A stretch of 64,000 nucleotides of DNA from Halichondria panicea. Lineage: Eukaryota; Porifera; Demospongiae; Suberitida; Halichondriidae. Numbering within the stretch: position 1 is the stretch's first letter; each line of letters starts with the position of its first letter. The position numbers and the translations under genes are program-made. The stretch covers positions 11,022,632-11,086,631 of the forward strand of contig NC_087377.1 of assembly GCF_963675165.1 (NCBI RefSeq). Reading direction: 5' to 3'. Below the pieces are notes generated by a model that was not told the origin of the DNA, did not search any database, and saw nothing but the letters and a program-made list of their open reading frames with translations. Below are positions 1 to 11,639 of this stretch, in pieces.

Positions 1-427
1 TGCTATTTTAGGAGACATTCGAACGACACGCTACCACGGGTTAAAATAACACGTTTGTTTTTACAGTGCAGTGACATATATAGCCCAGCAGGAACATGGA
101 GAGAAACCATAATGATACAGTCTACTGGTGCAAACACTGAAAATTCATTGTCGTATAGGTATGAGAAGGGTAGGTAACTAAATGGGTGACTCTAGACTGC
201 ATAGGAAGATGACAACTCTGAGCCTGTGTTAGTGTACAGTGTGTTGTACACTAACAGTACATTATAGCATGAGATGAGTAGTGCCTACTGCAATGGAGTC
301 TTGTATTAAAGCAATGGTGACAATTCCGAGCTGCTTCTGTTATTCTGATAGAGTGTGTCTGTTTGGTTTGTGCTTTACACTGTGTTGGTGTGAGTGGTTG
401 TTTTCAATGGCTTCCTCTCTCCTACAG

Positions 428-1567
428 TTGAGGAGACAAGAAGAGGCACTGAGAATGGAGGTACAGGTACAGAGCACATTAGCTGGAAAATGCATTTGTG
501 TCGTACTTTGTAGAGTCCCTTAAAGTCATTCAAGGTCAGCTATAGTGTGTCCTATTTGAAGGTGCATGCATGTGCAATGTACAATCATGTACGACCCCCC
601 CCCGCCCCTATACACACACACCTTTAGGCCTACTGTGCTGCTAAGAAAGGGGCCTCACGTAAACTGGCCACTCAGACGCTAACATACCTCAGCAGTATGG
701 AAAAGGGTCTGTCATCAGAGACTAAAAACTCCCCTGACACCCAGCCCTTGCATGCAGCCCACCTCCAGCCTGGTGAGCAGCCTATAATCAGTGAGGACAG
801 TCTGAAGACATGGGTCCATGGACAGGAGCTCCTCAGGAACCTTCATCAAGAACAAGGTACGTGTGTTTATATAATGCATGTGTAGTTATGCAGCGCAATG
901 AGTCGACTGTGTACTATTGAATGTACAGTACAAAGAATGGGAACCTAGCATGCTGTATGTACATGCAATTGTATACAAGGTATGCTTCAATGTATGAAGT
1001 TTAGGTGTGTACAGGGAAACGTGTGTCAATTGAGAATATACTAGCTCACAATATTTGTACAGGACATTGTACAGTACATGTACCAGACCCTTTATCACAC
1101 TACCAGTTTGAATGTGTCCATGTGTTGTTTATCCTGGCTACAGAACACTGACTCAGGACGATGGGGACTTTGACAAGTTCCGGATAGTGTCAAAGCTCAG
1201 CAGCTCTCGCTCTCCACAAAAAGTATCACTTTAACTGACTCTTACGATTATTCTAGTATTCATAATGTAAGTACGTACATATTGTATATACCCGTACATG
1301 TGTTGTGTGTAGTGTCCCTTTTATCATAGCTGAGCCATTTTGCAGTATAAATTATAGCTACTGTTATTATGTGATTTTCTCACCCCTTACTTCCTAAGCT
1401 CTCAAATTTCCACTCAGTATGATATGATCATGTGACTCTTTAACCCCTCAGTTTCCGAGCCCCACCCCTCACTGTCTGACTCGGAAGAGGAGATAGACTT
1501 TGGATTCTGGGAGAAGGCGTCCACCCTACCCTCGGACAAGACCCCAACCAAGGACCTAAACTTATGA
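428..1567 (+). CDS. 3' exons of an unrecognised gene (5' end not identified)
   Basis: Probable exons are 428-460 (after a CTACAG acceptor, short charged helical segment LRRQEEALRME), 628-856 (begins AYCAAKKGASRKL, ends LLRNLHQEQ before a GTACGT donor), about 1142-1221 (contains the acidic stretch DDGDFDKF) and about 1452-1567 (SEPHPSLSDSEEEIDFGFW, stop TGA at 1565-1567). The first two exons join in phase 0. The joins to the third and fourth do not close cleanly with the obvious splice sites, so a small exon may be missing or the gene may be damaged. The last exon is acidic and serine-rich. I do not recognise a family. The end of exon 628-856 recurs in three other places (4.9, 5.2 and 7.9 kb), so this exon was a donor for local duplication. 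The 5' part presumably lies before the window. Confidence 0.45.
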
Positions 1568-1740
1568 AGTGGTAGTTATATACATATTTACATCGACTAC
1601 AAAACAGTCAAAATAATATTTATTATGTATATAACAGTCTCTTAGAAGTGTACTTAATAAGTTCATAATAACCATAAAATGTTGATAATAATTATTTCTC
1701 AACATGATAAAAAGACAGTTAATGTCAATGCACAACATTA

Positions 1741-4565
1741 TTAAAAGAAACAACTATAATCACTTATAGAGAAGAAATCAACAGTTTGAATATTAGTATA
1801 TACATTTGTTTGTCCTCCGGCTACAATGACCTCTCCACTTGGAAGCACTGAGCATGTGCAGCGGTATCGTGCAGTAGGCAGGTCTCCCACTTTCCCCCAC
1901 CTACTGGTGCCAGGCTGGTAGAGGTGGATTGATGAACTTGTGATGAGTTTGTCGTCCCGTCCACCAACGGCTAATAGTGACCTCCCAATACTGAGAAGAG
2001 CTGAATGCTCGAGTGGTACTTCTTGTAAAGTCTGCCAGAGAGTTGGTGTGTCCAGGTGGGAAAGGGCCTTTGCAATGAGTTCATTGAGGTCGACGTGGTA
2101 CACTGTCCTGGTTGCCTTCCCAGTGTGATCAAACCCTCCCATTAGGTAGAGGGTGTTTCCTATGAGAGCCGATTTTAGTTCTGATCGTGGGTTAGGTAGT
2201 GACTGAGCAATGTACCATCTTCTTGATGCCACGTCCAACACCTCCACAGAGGAGGTACATCCTTTATCATCACACCCACCAGCTACAATGATGTAGTTCT
2301 TGAAGGAGACAGCTGTTGAGGAATGACGAGCAATGTTCATTGGTGGGTACGGGTGAGTCCATTCTCCTGACTCAAACACTGCAAGTTGATTCGTTCGTTC
2401 GTTGTTAATTGAATCAGTTCCTCCTACCAGCACTAGTCGATTAGCGAGTGATGTCATAGCAAACCACATGGCAGTGTACTCTGGTAGTTTGGTCCATTGA
2501 TCTTGCTTAAGCTTCATCACTGTATAGCTATCACGATCATCGACTGCACCACCTCCACGAACATACATCGTGTCACCGATAACAACACTCTGTACCGAGG
2601 TGCACATCTTGATTGGCATGTCTTTTCCTCTTCTCCATTTCAGAGTGAGTGGAGGTATCAACTCTCTGGGAGGGGGACCCTGAATAATGAATGAGTGTAA
2701 TTAGGATAGTGTCTACTAACAAGCGAGTGTTACTTGTAGCAATAATTGCATGCACACTAATCTCTAATTAGTTTAAGAGGCCACGCACATGCACCAGTCT
2801 AATAGTACCATCATAAGATCAAAGCTTCTACTATAGCTCTGCAATAATGGTGCATTTGTCTCACCTGTCTCTGCTGTTGAATGATGGCGTTTCTCCTGAC
2901 CAGCTCAGCATCTTTGTGCTCACTCTGTTCCCAGCTGTGTGCCTGTACAGGGGAACGTTGGTAAAAAATTTTTAGAACACAGACGTGAATATCATTAGTG
3001 GAAATTTTACAACAGAACGAGAACAAGGAACAATTTTCGCTAAAGGAGGCACACTCAAACGGATGTGTAGTTACGGCTTAACACATGAGACAGCATCCAT
3101 GCATGTTAAGGTACAATACTTACTATTGTTGCTGTGGGAATCTCATTCACACACTTACGCACCTTCTTGACTGGTTGAGGGTCCTTTGACTCCCTCTTTG
3201 TTCCCTCCATTGTATCCAAGCTTCTTGTCAGGTAAGCATCTAGAAAATCGATAACAAGACAAATACAATTTTTTTGTTAGAGTTACAGTTAGTGTCAGCT
3301 GAAACGTAAAACACATATTTATATTTTACTTACAGATAACCTTGGCAGATGGTCTCTTCCTCATGTCTTCTTGCAAGCAACTATCGATAAGCTTCCTCCA
3401 CCTGTGTGTGCGAGGGATCTGGGCAACATGAAATGATCGATCCTTGGCTGATTTGATCGTCTCCAGCTTGCAAACAATCTGCACCATAATTGCCCCAAGG
3501 GAAAACACATCCAGGCTACTATCGTATTTCTCCTCTTCCAATCGAATAGCCTCAAGAGGTAGATACCCCATACGGTGACCAATGGCTGTGAGGGTGTGGC
3601 TAAGCATGGAGGAATCATATAGTCGTGACATGCCAAAGTCGGAAATCTTTGCAACAGGCACTGGTCGTGTTAGCTTCAGCAAGACGTTATCGCCACAGAG
3701 GTCACGGTGGATAATCTGCTTGCTGTGAATGTAGGCCAGACCACAAGCCATGTCTTTGGAGAGGCTAATTTCACATTTACTAGTAAGGGAATCTTCATGA
3801 AGGCCGGAGAAATAGGATCTCAGATTGCAATCCATCAGCTCAACAATGAGGATTGTACTCCCTGATTTGGGGTGCTTGGCAGTCGACAAAAACTGAACAA
3901 CGTTTGGGTGCTGGAACGACTTGAGAAAATCACTTTCACGATCAATTGCATCGCTAGCTTTTTCGTCTTTGCCGACTGGAATACTTACCTGCATCTCCAT
4001 AGCATCATGAAGTAGCACTTTGACTGCACATATCTCACCCTTGTAGCTGCCTTTGAAGACTGCTCCAAATGCACCTTTACCGAGACGCTCGTCTAGGAAA
4101 ATAGTCAAATTGTCGTTGATCTTCTGGTGATTTTGATCAACTGTAGAACATTGTTTGTGTGTGTGTGTGGGGGGGGTGAATATTATAGCAGGTAGTAACA
4201 AATTAAACTAATATCATGTATGAGATATCGATATGCATTCCTGTGCTGAACTAGTGCTTACCCTCTGACTTACCAGTAGACTGTAGATGATATTTCTCGA
4301 TGGTATTGGCTATGTGAACATGGCCCACAATAGGACTAGACAAAGCTTTGACAACATCTTCCCAGCTTCTCTCACCACCTTTCAGCCATTCTTTCAGACC
4401 CTCACGATAGCACTCATCAGGATCATCTCGCCATTTCGTACCAATGCTGTCGATAGTATCAGAGGATATCTCAAGAACCAGCAAGAAGTTTCGCCACTTG
4501 ATTCGAGCATCAAACGTAGCTACGTATAGTTTTCCTAGATCTGCTATTGTGAGATAGTCTGACAT
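1741..4565 (-). CDS. Death domain - protein kinase - kelch propeller fusion protein
   Basis: Five exons: 4565-4274, 4140-3334, 3239-3163, 2942-2865 and 2679-1741. Every join has GT-AG sites and matching phase (1, 1, 0, 0). The sum is 2,193 nt, or 730 residues plus stop. Residues about 1-95 form a death-like domain (the WLKGGERSWEDVVKAL helix is diagnostic). Residues about 115-366 are a kinase: GKGAFG loop at 118, AVK lysine 138, HRDLCGDN with catalytic Asp 244, DFG at 265. All key residues are present, so it is probably active, in the tyrosine-kinase-like group. Exons 3-4 encode a charged, helix-prone linker. Residues about 419-730 hold about six kelch repeats with GG doublets (VLVGG, IIVAGG, LYLMGG, LLAVGG, VIVAGG). 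Death plus kinase recalls IRAK/Pelle or RIP kinases, but kelch is not part of those. No signal peptide or membrane helix, so a cytoplasmic signalling role is inferred. The ATG at 4565 follows an acceptor-like CTACAG, so a 5' UTR intron is possible. Confidence 0.85.
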
Positions 4566-4596
4566 CTTCTCTGTAGAGTGTGGAGTAAGATAAGCA

Positions 4597-5230
4597 ATGA
4601 AGGTACAAGTAATTATGTATAAATATTTGGAGATCTATATGCAGAAAATAAAACAGTGCTGTCTGCACTTACTGATAATAATCCAGAGCTACAGTATCTT
4701 CACAGCTTGATACCAGGCACGATACAGAAGTACAGGACAACAGCTAGATCAGCTTGCGCTTGTAATGCGAGACACTCTTTCTCTGCAGAAAAACAATAGC
4801 TGTCACGTGCAATAACAAATAACATTGCTAAACCACGTGGCTGGTCTTCCAGAGCTAGAGAAACATTGTGCAGTCAGTTTTGAAGCTCCGAACGCTCGAG
4901 CCAAGTGGCAAACTATTGTCTGTATTGGTGGAGGCTAAAGACATGTGTCCATGGACAGGGACTACTAAGAAACCTTCACCAAGAACAAGGTACCGTACTT
5001 ATTCGACAATTTTACATTCAGAAAACAGCTAACAAGACACGCCCTCTTTCCTCTGCAGAATAAACAATAATTATCATCTCTCACGTGAAACAGAAAAGAA
5101 AAAATTGTGCAGTTAGTTTTGAAGCTCTGAGCATGCAAGTGGTCAAACTATTTGTCTGTATTGGTGGAGGCTGAAGACATGGGTCCATGGACAGGGACTA
5201 CTGAGGAACCTTCATCTCCCCCCCCCCCCG
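4597..5230 (+). pseudogene. Duplicated exon fragments (first and partial second copy)
   Basis: 4597-4990 matches 7590-7985 closely, including a piece that in the later copy reads ALTDNNPELQYLHSLI and a terminal piece containing GGGTCCATGGACAGG. 5040-5219 repeats the second half again. The last about 55 bases equal the 3' end of the exon at 628-856. Here the reading frames are broken by stops and indels, and 5220-5230 is a C-run. These are decayed exon copies rather than a gene. Strand is assigned from similarity to the 628-856 exon. Confidence 0.5.
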
Positions 5231-5552
5231 TTACCCTGACTGCACTGTTGCCTGGAAACACATCAGGAGTGACAGTATCCTCGACTCCCTTCACACTTTT
5301 ACTAGGGCTCGGACTCAGACCCATGGCAATCGGAGCTTGTACAAGTAACCATTGTTCTCCTTGACTTTGTTTCACAATTTTAGCTAAACTTGAATCTGTA
5401 CTGGTAGTGGTCATTTCAAATGGTGCGGGGAAGCTATGACTAGTGTCCAATTCAGTTTCTATTTTTACCAGAGTGGCAGAAAGGTCTTGCACAACCTCTT
5501 CTTCCTCTTCCTCAGGCACAGTTGGTACTTTTCTAGTTGGCTTTATGACCAC
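5225..5552 (-). pseudogene. Possible truncated exon, acidic/serine-rich
   Basis: An open minus-strand stretch reads with an acidic run (PEEEEEEVVQDLSATLVKIE) and then a Ser/Thr/Pro-rich stretch (MGLSPSPSKS). This composition resembles a regulatory region of a transcription factor. It stops abruptly at the G-run that abuts the duplicated exon fragment at 5160-5219, which suggests truncation by rearrangement. There is no clear acceptor or stop. It may belong to the bHLH-zipper gene pieces nearby, but that is not shown. Confidence 0.3.
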
Positions 5553-5574
5553 TTGTACATGTACAGTACGTGTT

Positions 5575-5790
5575 AATTATGACTTGGGCCCTATTAAACT
5601 TGGCCTTGTGTATGATATACAAGTAACATAAGTTTTTTATATGTTTCGTTTTGTAGTACATTGTGTATACCGCAGTTGATGTAATCACAGCGCCACTCTA
5701 ATTATACGAAATTCGAAATTGTTGACCATAATTATTATACCATCATATAAATTCATTTGTGTTATGTACATAGTCTCGCAAAAATAATTT
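5575..5790 (+). repeat. Inverted duplicate of 8860-9035
   Basis: This stretch, from GACTTGGGCCC through TACATTGTGTATACCGCAG to TACATAGTCTCG, occurs in reverse complement at about 9035-8860 with small indels. The two arms are about 3.1 kb apart and flank the RAG1-like gene and the bHLH-zipper exon. The arm at 8860 ends exactly where a candidate coding exon of the bHLH-zipper gene begins. Confidence 0.7.
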
Positions 5791-6398
5791 TTCCCTGGCG
5801 TTGTATTTACACCAATTACGGTAACACACACACACGCTTGTCGTGTCCACCCACTCACATAGGATCTCCACACGCTAACGGGCGATGGCTGTTTCACAAC
5901 AATGAAATTTCACCACTTAGTTTATCAGGATGTACTACATGATTATGACAAGATAAACATTCCTTCAAAACCACAAGCCAGTAGAAATGGGTCCGGTCTT
6001 AGGAGTATCCCCATGGGAAGGGGAGTTCCCAAGTATGTGTAAAATGTGACTATGCAGGAAGTACAGACTCTGTACTTTCCATTGATGGTAGTTTCATAAA
6101 AATCAGGCTATCTTAGCACGTGTTGTAGTTGCTTGTTCAGTACATGGTTTTGGGCAAGGTTGTATGGCGTCTCCAGTAGAGAAGCACTTCTGTCAACAAA
6201 AGCGTTTCTAAAGACAAGTAACAACCAGTACATTATAAAGGAAGCTCTCAGGTATGTATTGATAGCTGCATCGTACTGTACTTTTTTCTTTTCAGCGAGT
6301 TAAAACCATTTTAAAATGACACTTTTTATTGTGTACTATCAAGTAAACAATAGATATTATCATACAGTACAGTTAACATTAACAAATAAAAAAATAAA

Positions 6399-7059
6399 TC
6401 ATAAGCTCTTCTTTTGTCTCTTCTTAGGTGGAGGTCTGAGATCGCTGAGGTGGTCTGTTTTGAGGTGACAGAAAGGACACGATGGGGATTGAGACACTTG
6501 TAACCACCTGCACAAGCAACCAGCACAGGCAAGCCTACCACACAGCTGTAACTCAATCGGTCTGTCTAGTATGTACAAGCATACAGGACAATCGAAAAAA
6601 CTTTGTGAGGCAACAACCGATTCTTGCTGACAGATGGTGGGAGGAGCTATCGATTTAATGTGCTTGATCGCTGACTGGAATGAGCCTTTTGCTGGTCTGC
6701 CAGGTGTGTAGGATTGTTTTTTTTGGCCTCCCACCAACACTGTGAGTGCTAACGCTTAAACAAACTGAGCAATTAACACTGTGTGCAGACCAGGTCGCAA
6801 TCGTTTTTTGTGGATTATAATCTTTTTCGTCTCTAGTGTGCTTAATAGTATGATAAATAATGTTATTGCATGGGTGACAATATGATTGGGGATGAATTGC
6901 GTCCACATCTTCGTTCACTTCTATCCCAAAAACCTCCAGAAGATCAACCTTTCTGTCTGAACAGGAATACTTATGGCCTTGAGGACCTTTCTTGTTCCTG
7001 AAATAAGACCCACACACCCGACAGTGCTTGGAGAGTGCTACAAGGTGCTCATCATCCAT
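6399..7059 (-). CDS. RAG1 N-terminal-like / RING zinc-finger protein, frameshifted
   Basis: The N-terminal frame (7059 to about 6715) starts MDDEHLVALSKHCRVCGSYF. It carries cysteine/histidine pairs spaced as in the N-terminal zinc-binding region of RAG1-like proteins (CRVCG, CSDRKVDLLEVFGI, IHPQSYCHPC, NCSVC). The frame then changes within an A8 run at about 6717-6724. The second frame (to the stop at 6399) contains a basic GRPAKG stretch and a RING-like motif, CPVC ... CGRLACAGC ... CPFC, and ends in a basic tail. RAG1 also has its RING after the N-terminal zinc region, and no catalytic core is present here. Similar core-less RAG1-N-like genes are known in invertebrates and related transposons. 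The single-base offset in a homopolymer could be a sequencing error, a pseudogene lesion or slippage. An acceptor-like CAG lies 2 bases before the ATG. Confidence 0.6.
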
Positions 7060-7589
7060 TCCTGAATGTATTATTTGTTGTTAGTCTTTAACCATACTAT
7101 GTGAGTATATATAAATCATTATTGTATTGAAGTCGTAATTATTTTTTGTCAATTTTTGGTCAATTTTCAATCCTAATTAATATTTGTTGCAAAAAAAAGT
7201 GAAGTTACCTGTTGCTGTCAAATAGTAGTATGAGACTTCCTCTTGGGATTGCTGCAGAGATCACTTGAAGAAAAACTCTTTTGTTGTCAGGAATTAGTGG
7301 TCAAAACATCTACTTAGCACCTTGTAGTTGACCATTAATTAAGTGCAGTGTAGTTTGCAGGTGCGCATGGGCAGCCTAATGACTTGCTATGCGCATTTGG
7401 TGTCATTCAGTAGAGGACAAGGTGCACATGACTGTCACTCTGCTTTCATGTGATTTAGATGAATAACTAAGCAGTTGCCATGGGTATAAATATTTCATAA
7501 TACAAGAAATTTACAGATGTAAAACCACTCCCACTTTTCAATATTTCATTGAGTTGCATTCTGTTCTAATTACCAACTAAGTAGCAGTC

Positions 7590-7985
7590 TTGAAACAGCG
7601 GTACAAGTACTTATGTATAAATATAAATATTTGGTGTGTGCAAATTATATCATCAAAACCATATGCAGAAAAGAAAACAGTGCTGTCTGCACTTACTGAT
7701 AATAATCCAGAGCTACAATATCTTCACAGCTTGATACTAGGCCGGCACGATACAGGACAACAGCTCGCTCAGCTTGTTATGCAACGAGACACGCCCTCTT
7801 TCTCTGCAGAAACAATAATTATAGTCATGTGCAATAACAACTTCCAGAGCGAGAGAAGAAGAAATTGTGCAATCAGTTTTGAAGCTCCGAGGAAGTGGCC
7901 AAACTATTTGTCTGTATTGGTGGAGGCTGAAGATATGGGTCCATGGACAGGGACTACTGAGGAACCTTCATCAAGAACAAGGTAG
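7590..7985 (+). pseudogene. Duplicated exon fragments (most intact copy)
   Basis: This is an open frame of 131 codons with a stretch beginning ALTDNNPELQYLHSLI, Gln/Leu-rich and protein-like, between a CAG-like acceptor and a GCAGAA junction. The 3' end repeats the exon end at 800-856. In that shared piece the frame equivalent to the 628 exon (WVHGQ.LLRNLHQEQ) is different from the long open frame, so the pieces cannot all be read together. It is best described as a chimeric duplicate of exons from neighbouring genes. Function unknown. Confidence 0.4.
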
Positions 7986-8029
7986 ACTCTATGTGTTATT
8001 TATATATAGTGCATGTGTAGTTAGGCCAT

Positions 8030-8861
8030 GCAAGCTGACAAGTGCATAGGTTGTGCTTGCGAAGGTGCCAGGCTGGAGACAATGCCACCAAGTTGTTGTA
8101 GGGATGAGATATATAGAACTTGGTGTTTGGTTCTCTGCCAGTGAGGTCAACAGAGGGCTGTTGGCGAGGTTCTGTGCCAGGGATAGTAGTATAGTTGCTT
8201 TGCTGCTGCATTGTTAGTTTGTTGTGTGGACTGTTGTGGAGGGGAGACAGAAGTGGTCGTGGTGAGTGGGTCACTACTGTGTTGAGGAGACTCTGGGCCA
8301 GAGGAGAGTTTAGAAGTTGCTGGTTAGGTTGTTTTTGACCAGAGGAGGCAGCAGCATCGATTCCAAACTGGATAATCTGTGCTCGAAGAAATGTGCTCTC
8401 TTTATCCAGGACTTGGATTTGGTTTTGAAGCATTGCTAAAGCATTGATTGATTTCTCGGCGATTTTGGCACTGGCTGTGAGTTGTTCGTTTTGAAACACG
8501 AGGTCTTTCAAGTAGTTCACTGTCTTGTCCAGTACCGTTCCCATGCTGTACACATACTGCAGTCAGGAAACATGACGTGAGGGTGAAATATGTACGTGGA
8601 GATAACAAAAAACATGCTTAGTTGCTATAGCATAAATTTTCTGTTCAATATACTACATGTGTTATATACGATGAACTCTGCTGAATTCTATGCTACTGGT
8701 AACTAGCATATATAACACTGTGTTCTACACTAATGCATGCTTAGCAATAATTATAACTTAAGCTTAAAACTCGAGATTTTTCCAATAGTACTTTAGTACA
8801 CACATGAACAGACACACACTCACCCTGACAATGGAACCAGTAGTTGCGTCTTTCTTCGAGA
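8030..8861 (-). CDS. bHLH-leucine zipper transcription factor, 3' exons (USF/MITF-like)
   Basis: The exon starting at 8556 follows a TGCAG acceptor and reads MGTVLDKTVNYLKDLVFQNE. This fits helix 2 of a bHLH domain, and the heptad-spaced leucine zipper that follows ends FLRAQIIQFGID. That ending parallels the zipper end of USF (LLRAQL..HG). A short upstream exon (about 8861-8821, SKKDATTGSIVR) joins in phase 0 and could supply the loop. After the zipper the sequence is Gln/Ser/Pro-rich, typical of an activation region. Around 8130-8030 it matches the fragments at 11.67 and 20.53 kb but carries four extra bases, which changes the frame. The basic region and helix 1 were not found, so the gene is truncated or its 5' exons are displaced. 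DNA binding by this copy alone is doubtful. Confidence 0.5.
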
Positions 8862-9035
8862 CTATGTACATGAATTTATATATGGACAAAAATTTCGAAT
8901 TTCGTATAATTAGAGTGGCGCTGTAATTACATAAACTGCGGTATACACAATGTACTACGAAAACGAAACATAAAAAAACTGTTACTTGCATGCATGTGTA
9001 TCATACACGAGGCCAAGGGCCCAAGTCATAAGGCC
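8860..9035 (-). repeat. Inverted duplicate of 5575-5790
   Basis: This is the reverse complement of the arm at 5575-5790; see that entry. Between 8562 and 8760 I see only AT-rich sequence. Confidence 0.7.
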
Positions 9036-9043
9036 ATGCAAAG

Positions 9044-9318
9044 TCAATTTGTAGTTTCTCAGGCCCTCGCGCTTGGAAATTGACAGCTTTACAAAAAAGT
9101 TAAATATCATGTGACCTCAAATTAAAGGCACTAAAAGAAAGAAAAAGGATAAATTTGTATGGTTTTTGGTCATGAATATAATTATGACTAGAATTATGCA
9201 CTTCCGCTTATTGAGGAAGTTAGGGGTGTGTTTTTAATTAAAATTCATTGTCATTAACAAATGCCTCAATCCGCTTGCTATTTTAGGAATAATAGCCTGA
9301 GAAACTACAAAGAATTGA
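9044..9318. mobile_element. Foldback (MITE-like) element
   Basis: The ends are inverted repeats: TCAATTTGTAGTTTCTCAGG at the left and its near-complement CCTGAGAAACTACAAAGAATTGA at the right (23 bases, read 9296-9318). The interior is non-coding. No transposase is present, so it is a non-autonomous element. The rest of 9319-9890 is AT-rich with nothing recognisable. Confidence 0.55.
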
Positions 9319-10376
9319 AGCTGTTAGGGTGTGTCAGTACATTGTCGACAGAGTTCCACAATAATTATGGATACTCAACACTTTCCTAGTATATAGCCTC
9401 TGCTGTATGTTTAGTACACACTCACACAATATCCTTTAATCCTGTACATGCACCTTCTAGTTTTTGTACTCAATTAGAACACTTATATTTACAGATTTAT
9501 TACAACGTACACAGTTTTATAGTTAATTAACATCATCATGATTGTAATTTTGAGTAATAAAAAAGTGATTTCTTAGAAAATTAAACAATGAATACAACAA
9601 AAAGCTATAGCTGGAATTGATCTATGATTGTGATTTTTGGGCTTGGCAAATTATGCTTTTTATTTTGCCTATTATTCTTTTTGACTATATTCTCAAAAAG
9701 TCAGCCTATATATTATTCTAGTTTGGTGTACCGATTATCCCAGTTTAAAGACATCAATTAATTAAGACTTTATTTTATTTGTAGTTGTATTAATAGCAAA
9801 ACCTGAGGTTACCGTAGCCTCGTTGTCTCTAGCTATAGTATAAAAAAAATCAGCCCGGGACTGAGGCTATACGGGCATGAGGTAGCATTTATACAGAAAG
9901 TGCATTAACCATGCATGCATGGATTGAGGGAATTATTGAAAGTACATAATTGGTTGATGGGATTATAATTATATATAGCTTGGTATATATGCACAACCTA
10001 AAGTTCATTATTTTGGTGCATGCATATAAGCCCCCTTTTTATAGCCTGCAATGCAAATTAATTAATGCAATTATCAAGATACAGTATATAGTGGGTAATT
10101 TTCGAGGGCTAATATTTTTGCGGATTTCGTGGTTCATGTTAACTCTCAGCTGCTATCTTAGATATTAGCATGCACAATCCACAAAAATTACCAATTCATG
10201 AAAATTTAGATTCTCGAAAACTACAATTGAGGAGCATGCATGCAGTTGTAGTATAATAAGCAATGGCTAATACTGCTGTGCTAAACTGATGGCTATATAT
10301 ATAGTCATGATTTTTGTAACAATTATATTATGTCATGTCAGCAGTTCCATGCATAAGCTAGTGTAGTGGACTGAGT

Positions 10377-10972
10377 CTACAATTCACTGATGTCAACTGT
10401 GACCAGATCGAACTCTAATTCTTGCCTGAGGAAAGGATTGTACTGGGCCTGTATAGAATAGAAATTTAAATGAATCATCGTTATATACTTCATAAATGCT
10501 CATGCAGAGACTATAATAATATAGATGCATGGTTTACATTATCGACATGGCTCTGACAGACGAGCTCAACATTGCTGCTCTGAGCTATGTTGACCCTCAG
10601 GTAGTATCTGTTTCCACTGCCGTCCTCCATAAACAGTTTTACACCCACACTAGAATTAGGGGTTACATGAACCATGGATCCACTGGGGTTTGTAGTCAGG
10701 CCTTGGGAACAGCCTCCAGCTGGAAAGTGAGATATCTTTTTGTTGCTGTCACTGAACACTTGCAGTCTGCGAAGAGGTCCATCGTCAACTCATAGAGATG
10801 GAAGTTGTCTGCAGTAAAATACACAATTAACACAAGATAAACACAAAACTATTTGCAATCAATGTATCTTACTTGGATCCTTCTTCAAACGATGAACTGC
10901 CACAGAGCTTCCGTTATGAGTAAGGTACTGGCTTGTCAGTACATTCCTGATGAGATTTACAGTGGTGGCCAT
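10377..10972 (-). pseudogene. Small three-exon gene, copy 1 (frameshifted)
   Basis: Exons are 10972-10873 (starts MATTVNLIRNVLTSQYLTHN), 10808-10538 and 10448-10377. Splice sites match the two sister copies. Exon 2 is 271 nt here but 266 nt in both others, because five extra bases follow CATCTCTATGA. This breaks the frame between HLY and the remainder. The last exon also differs: it stops at ISEL instead of continuing to STTL. The product is not recognised; no signal peptide or membrane helix is seen. Copies 2 and 3 are the intact references. Confidence 0.65.
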
Positions 10973-11639
10973 TTTAATAAGCTTGGAGTTCTTTTGCTTG
11001 AAGATTTTGAAAAGAGAAGATTTGGTTGATGAACTAAACCCAGACACCTCATTAATTTATAGTCTGCAGTAACTTATAATTATATATTGATGTTTTCAGC
11101 TGAATTATTCGTTACACTTTCTATAAGGGGGGGGGGGTAATTGAAAGGAAATTAAACAATAATATTATTGATGAAAAGGATTCTATAATTATGCATGCAC
11201 CTAACAACATGTCATTGAAGTTCCCGTTTACTTATTCATGTTATTCCTGTTTACCTATTCATAGGAGTTCATAACAAGTCATAACAGGACTTACATAATT
11301 ATATTGATTTGGATAAACAACTGCAAATATTGTATATATCACAATAGGGTGCATTGAAAATCCCACAAGCACCCCGGTGTCACAGAGCCTCCGGGCAATT
11401 ATTATTTCCTCCCCGCAGAGCCTGCGGTCTTAGAACAATTCATGCCTCGATCCCCTTCATTTAATCCTGCCCCGAAGCATGTTTTGCGTCCATAAAATGT
11501 TGAGCTTAAGAAGTCTATAATGGCTAGTTCAAGCTGCATGTTTGTCTCCCATTATTATAAGGGACCAAAGAGTAGAGGGGTATTTGCTGTTTGTTGTTTG
11601 GATCTGCAACGAGGTCTGAGTTTGCAATGCGGGCTGTTT

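Noticed and set aside
5152-5364. Plus-strand frame over the duplicated exon fragment and beyond
   Set aside because: It runs through a C-run into the antisense of the acidic minus-strand frame; the composition fits the opposite strand better.
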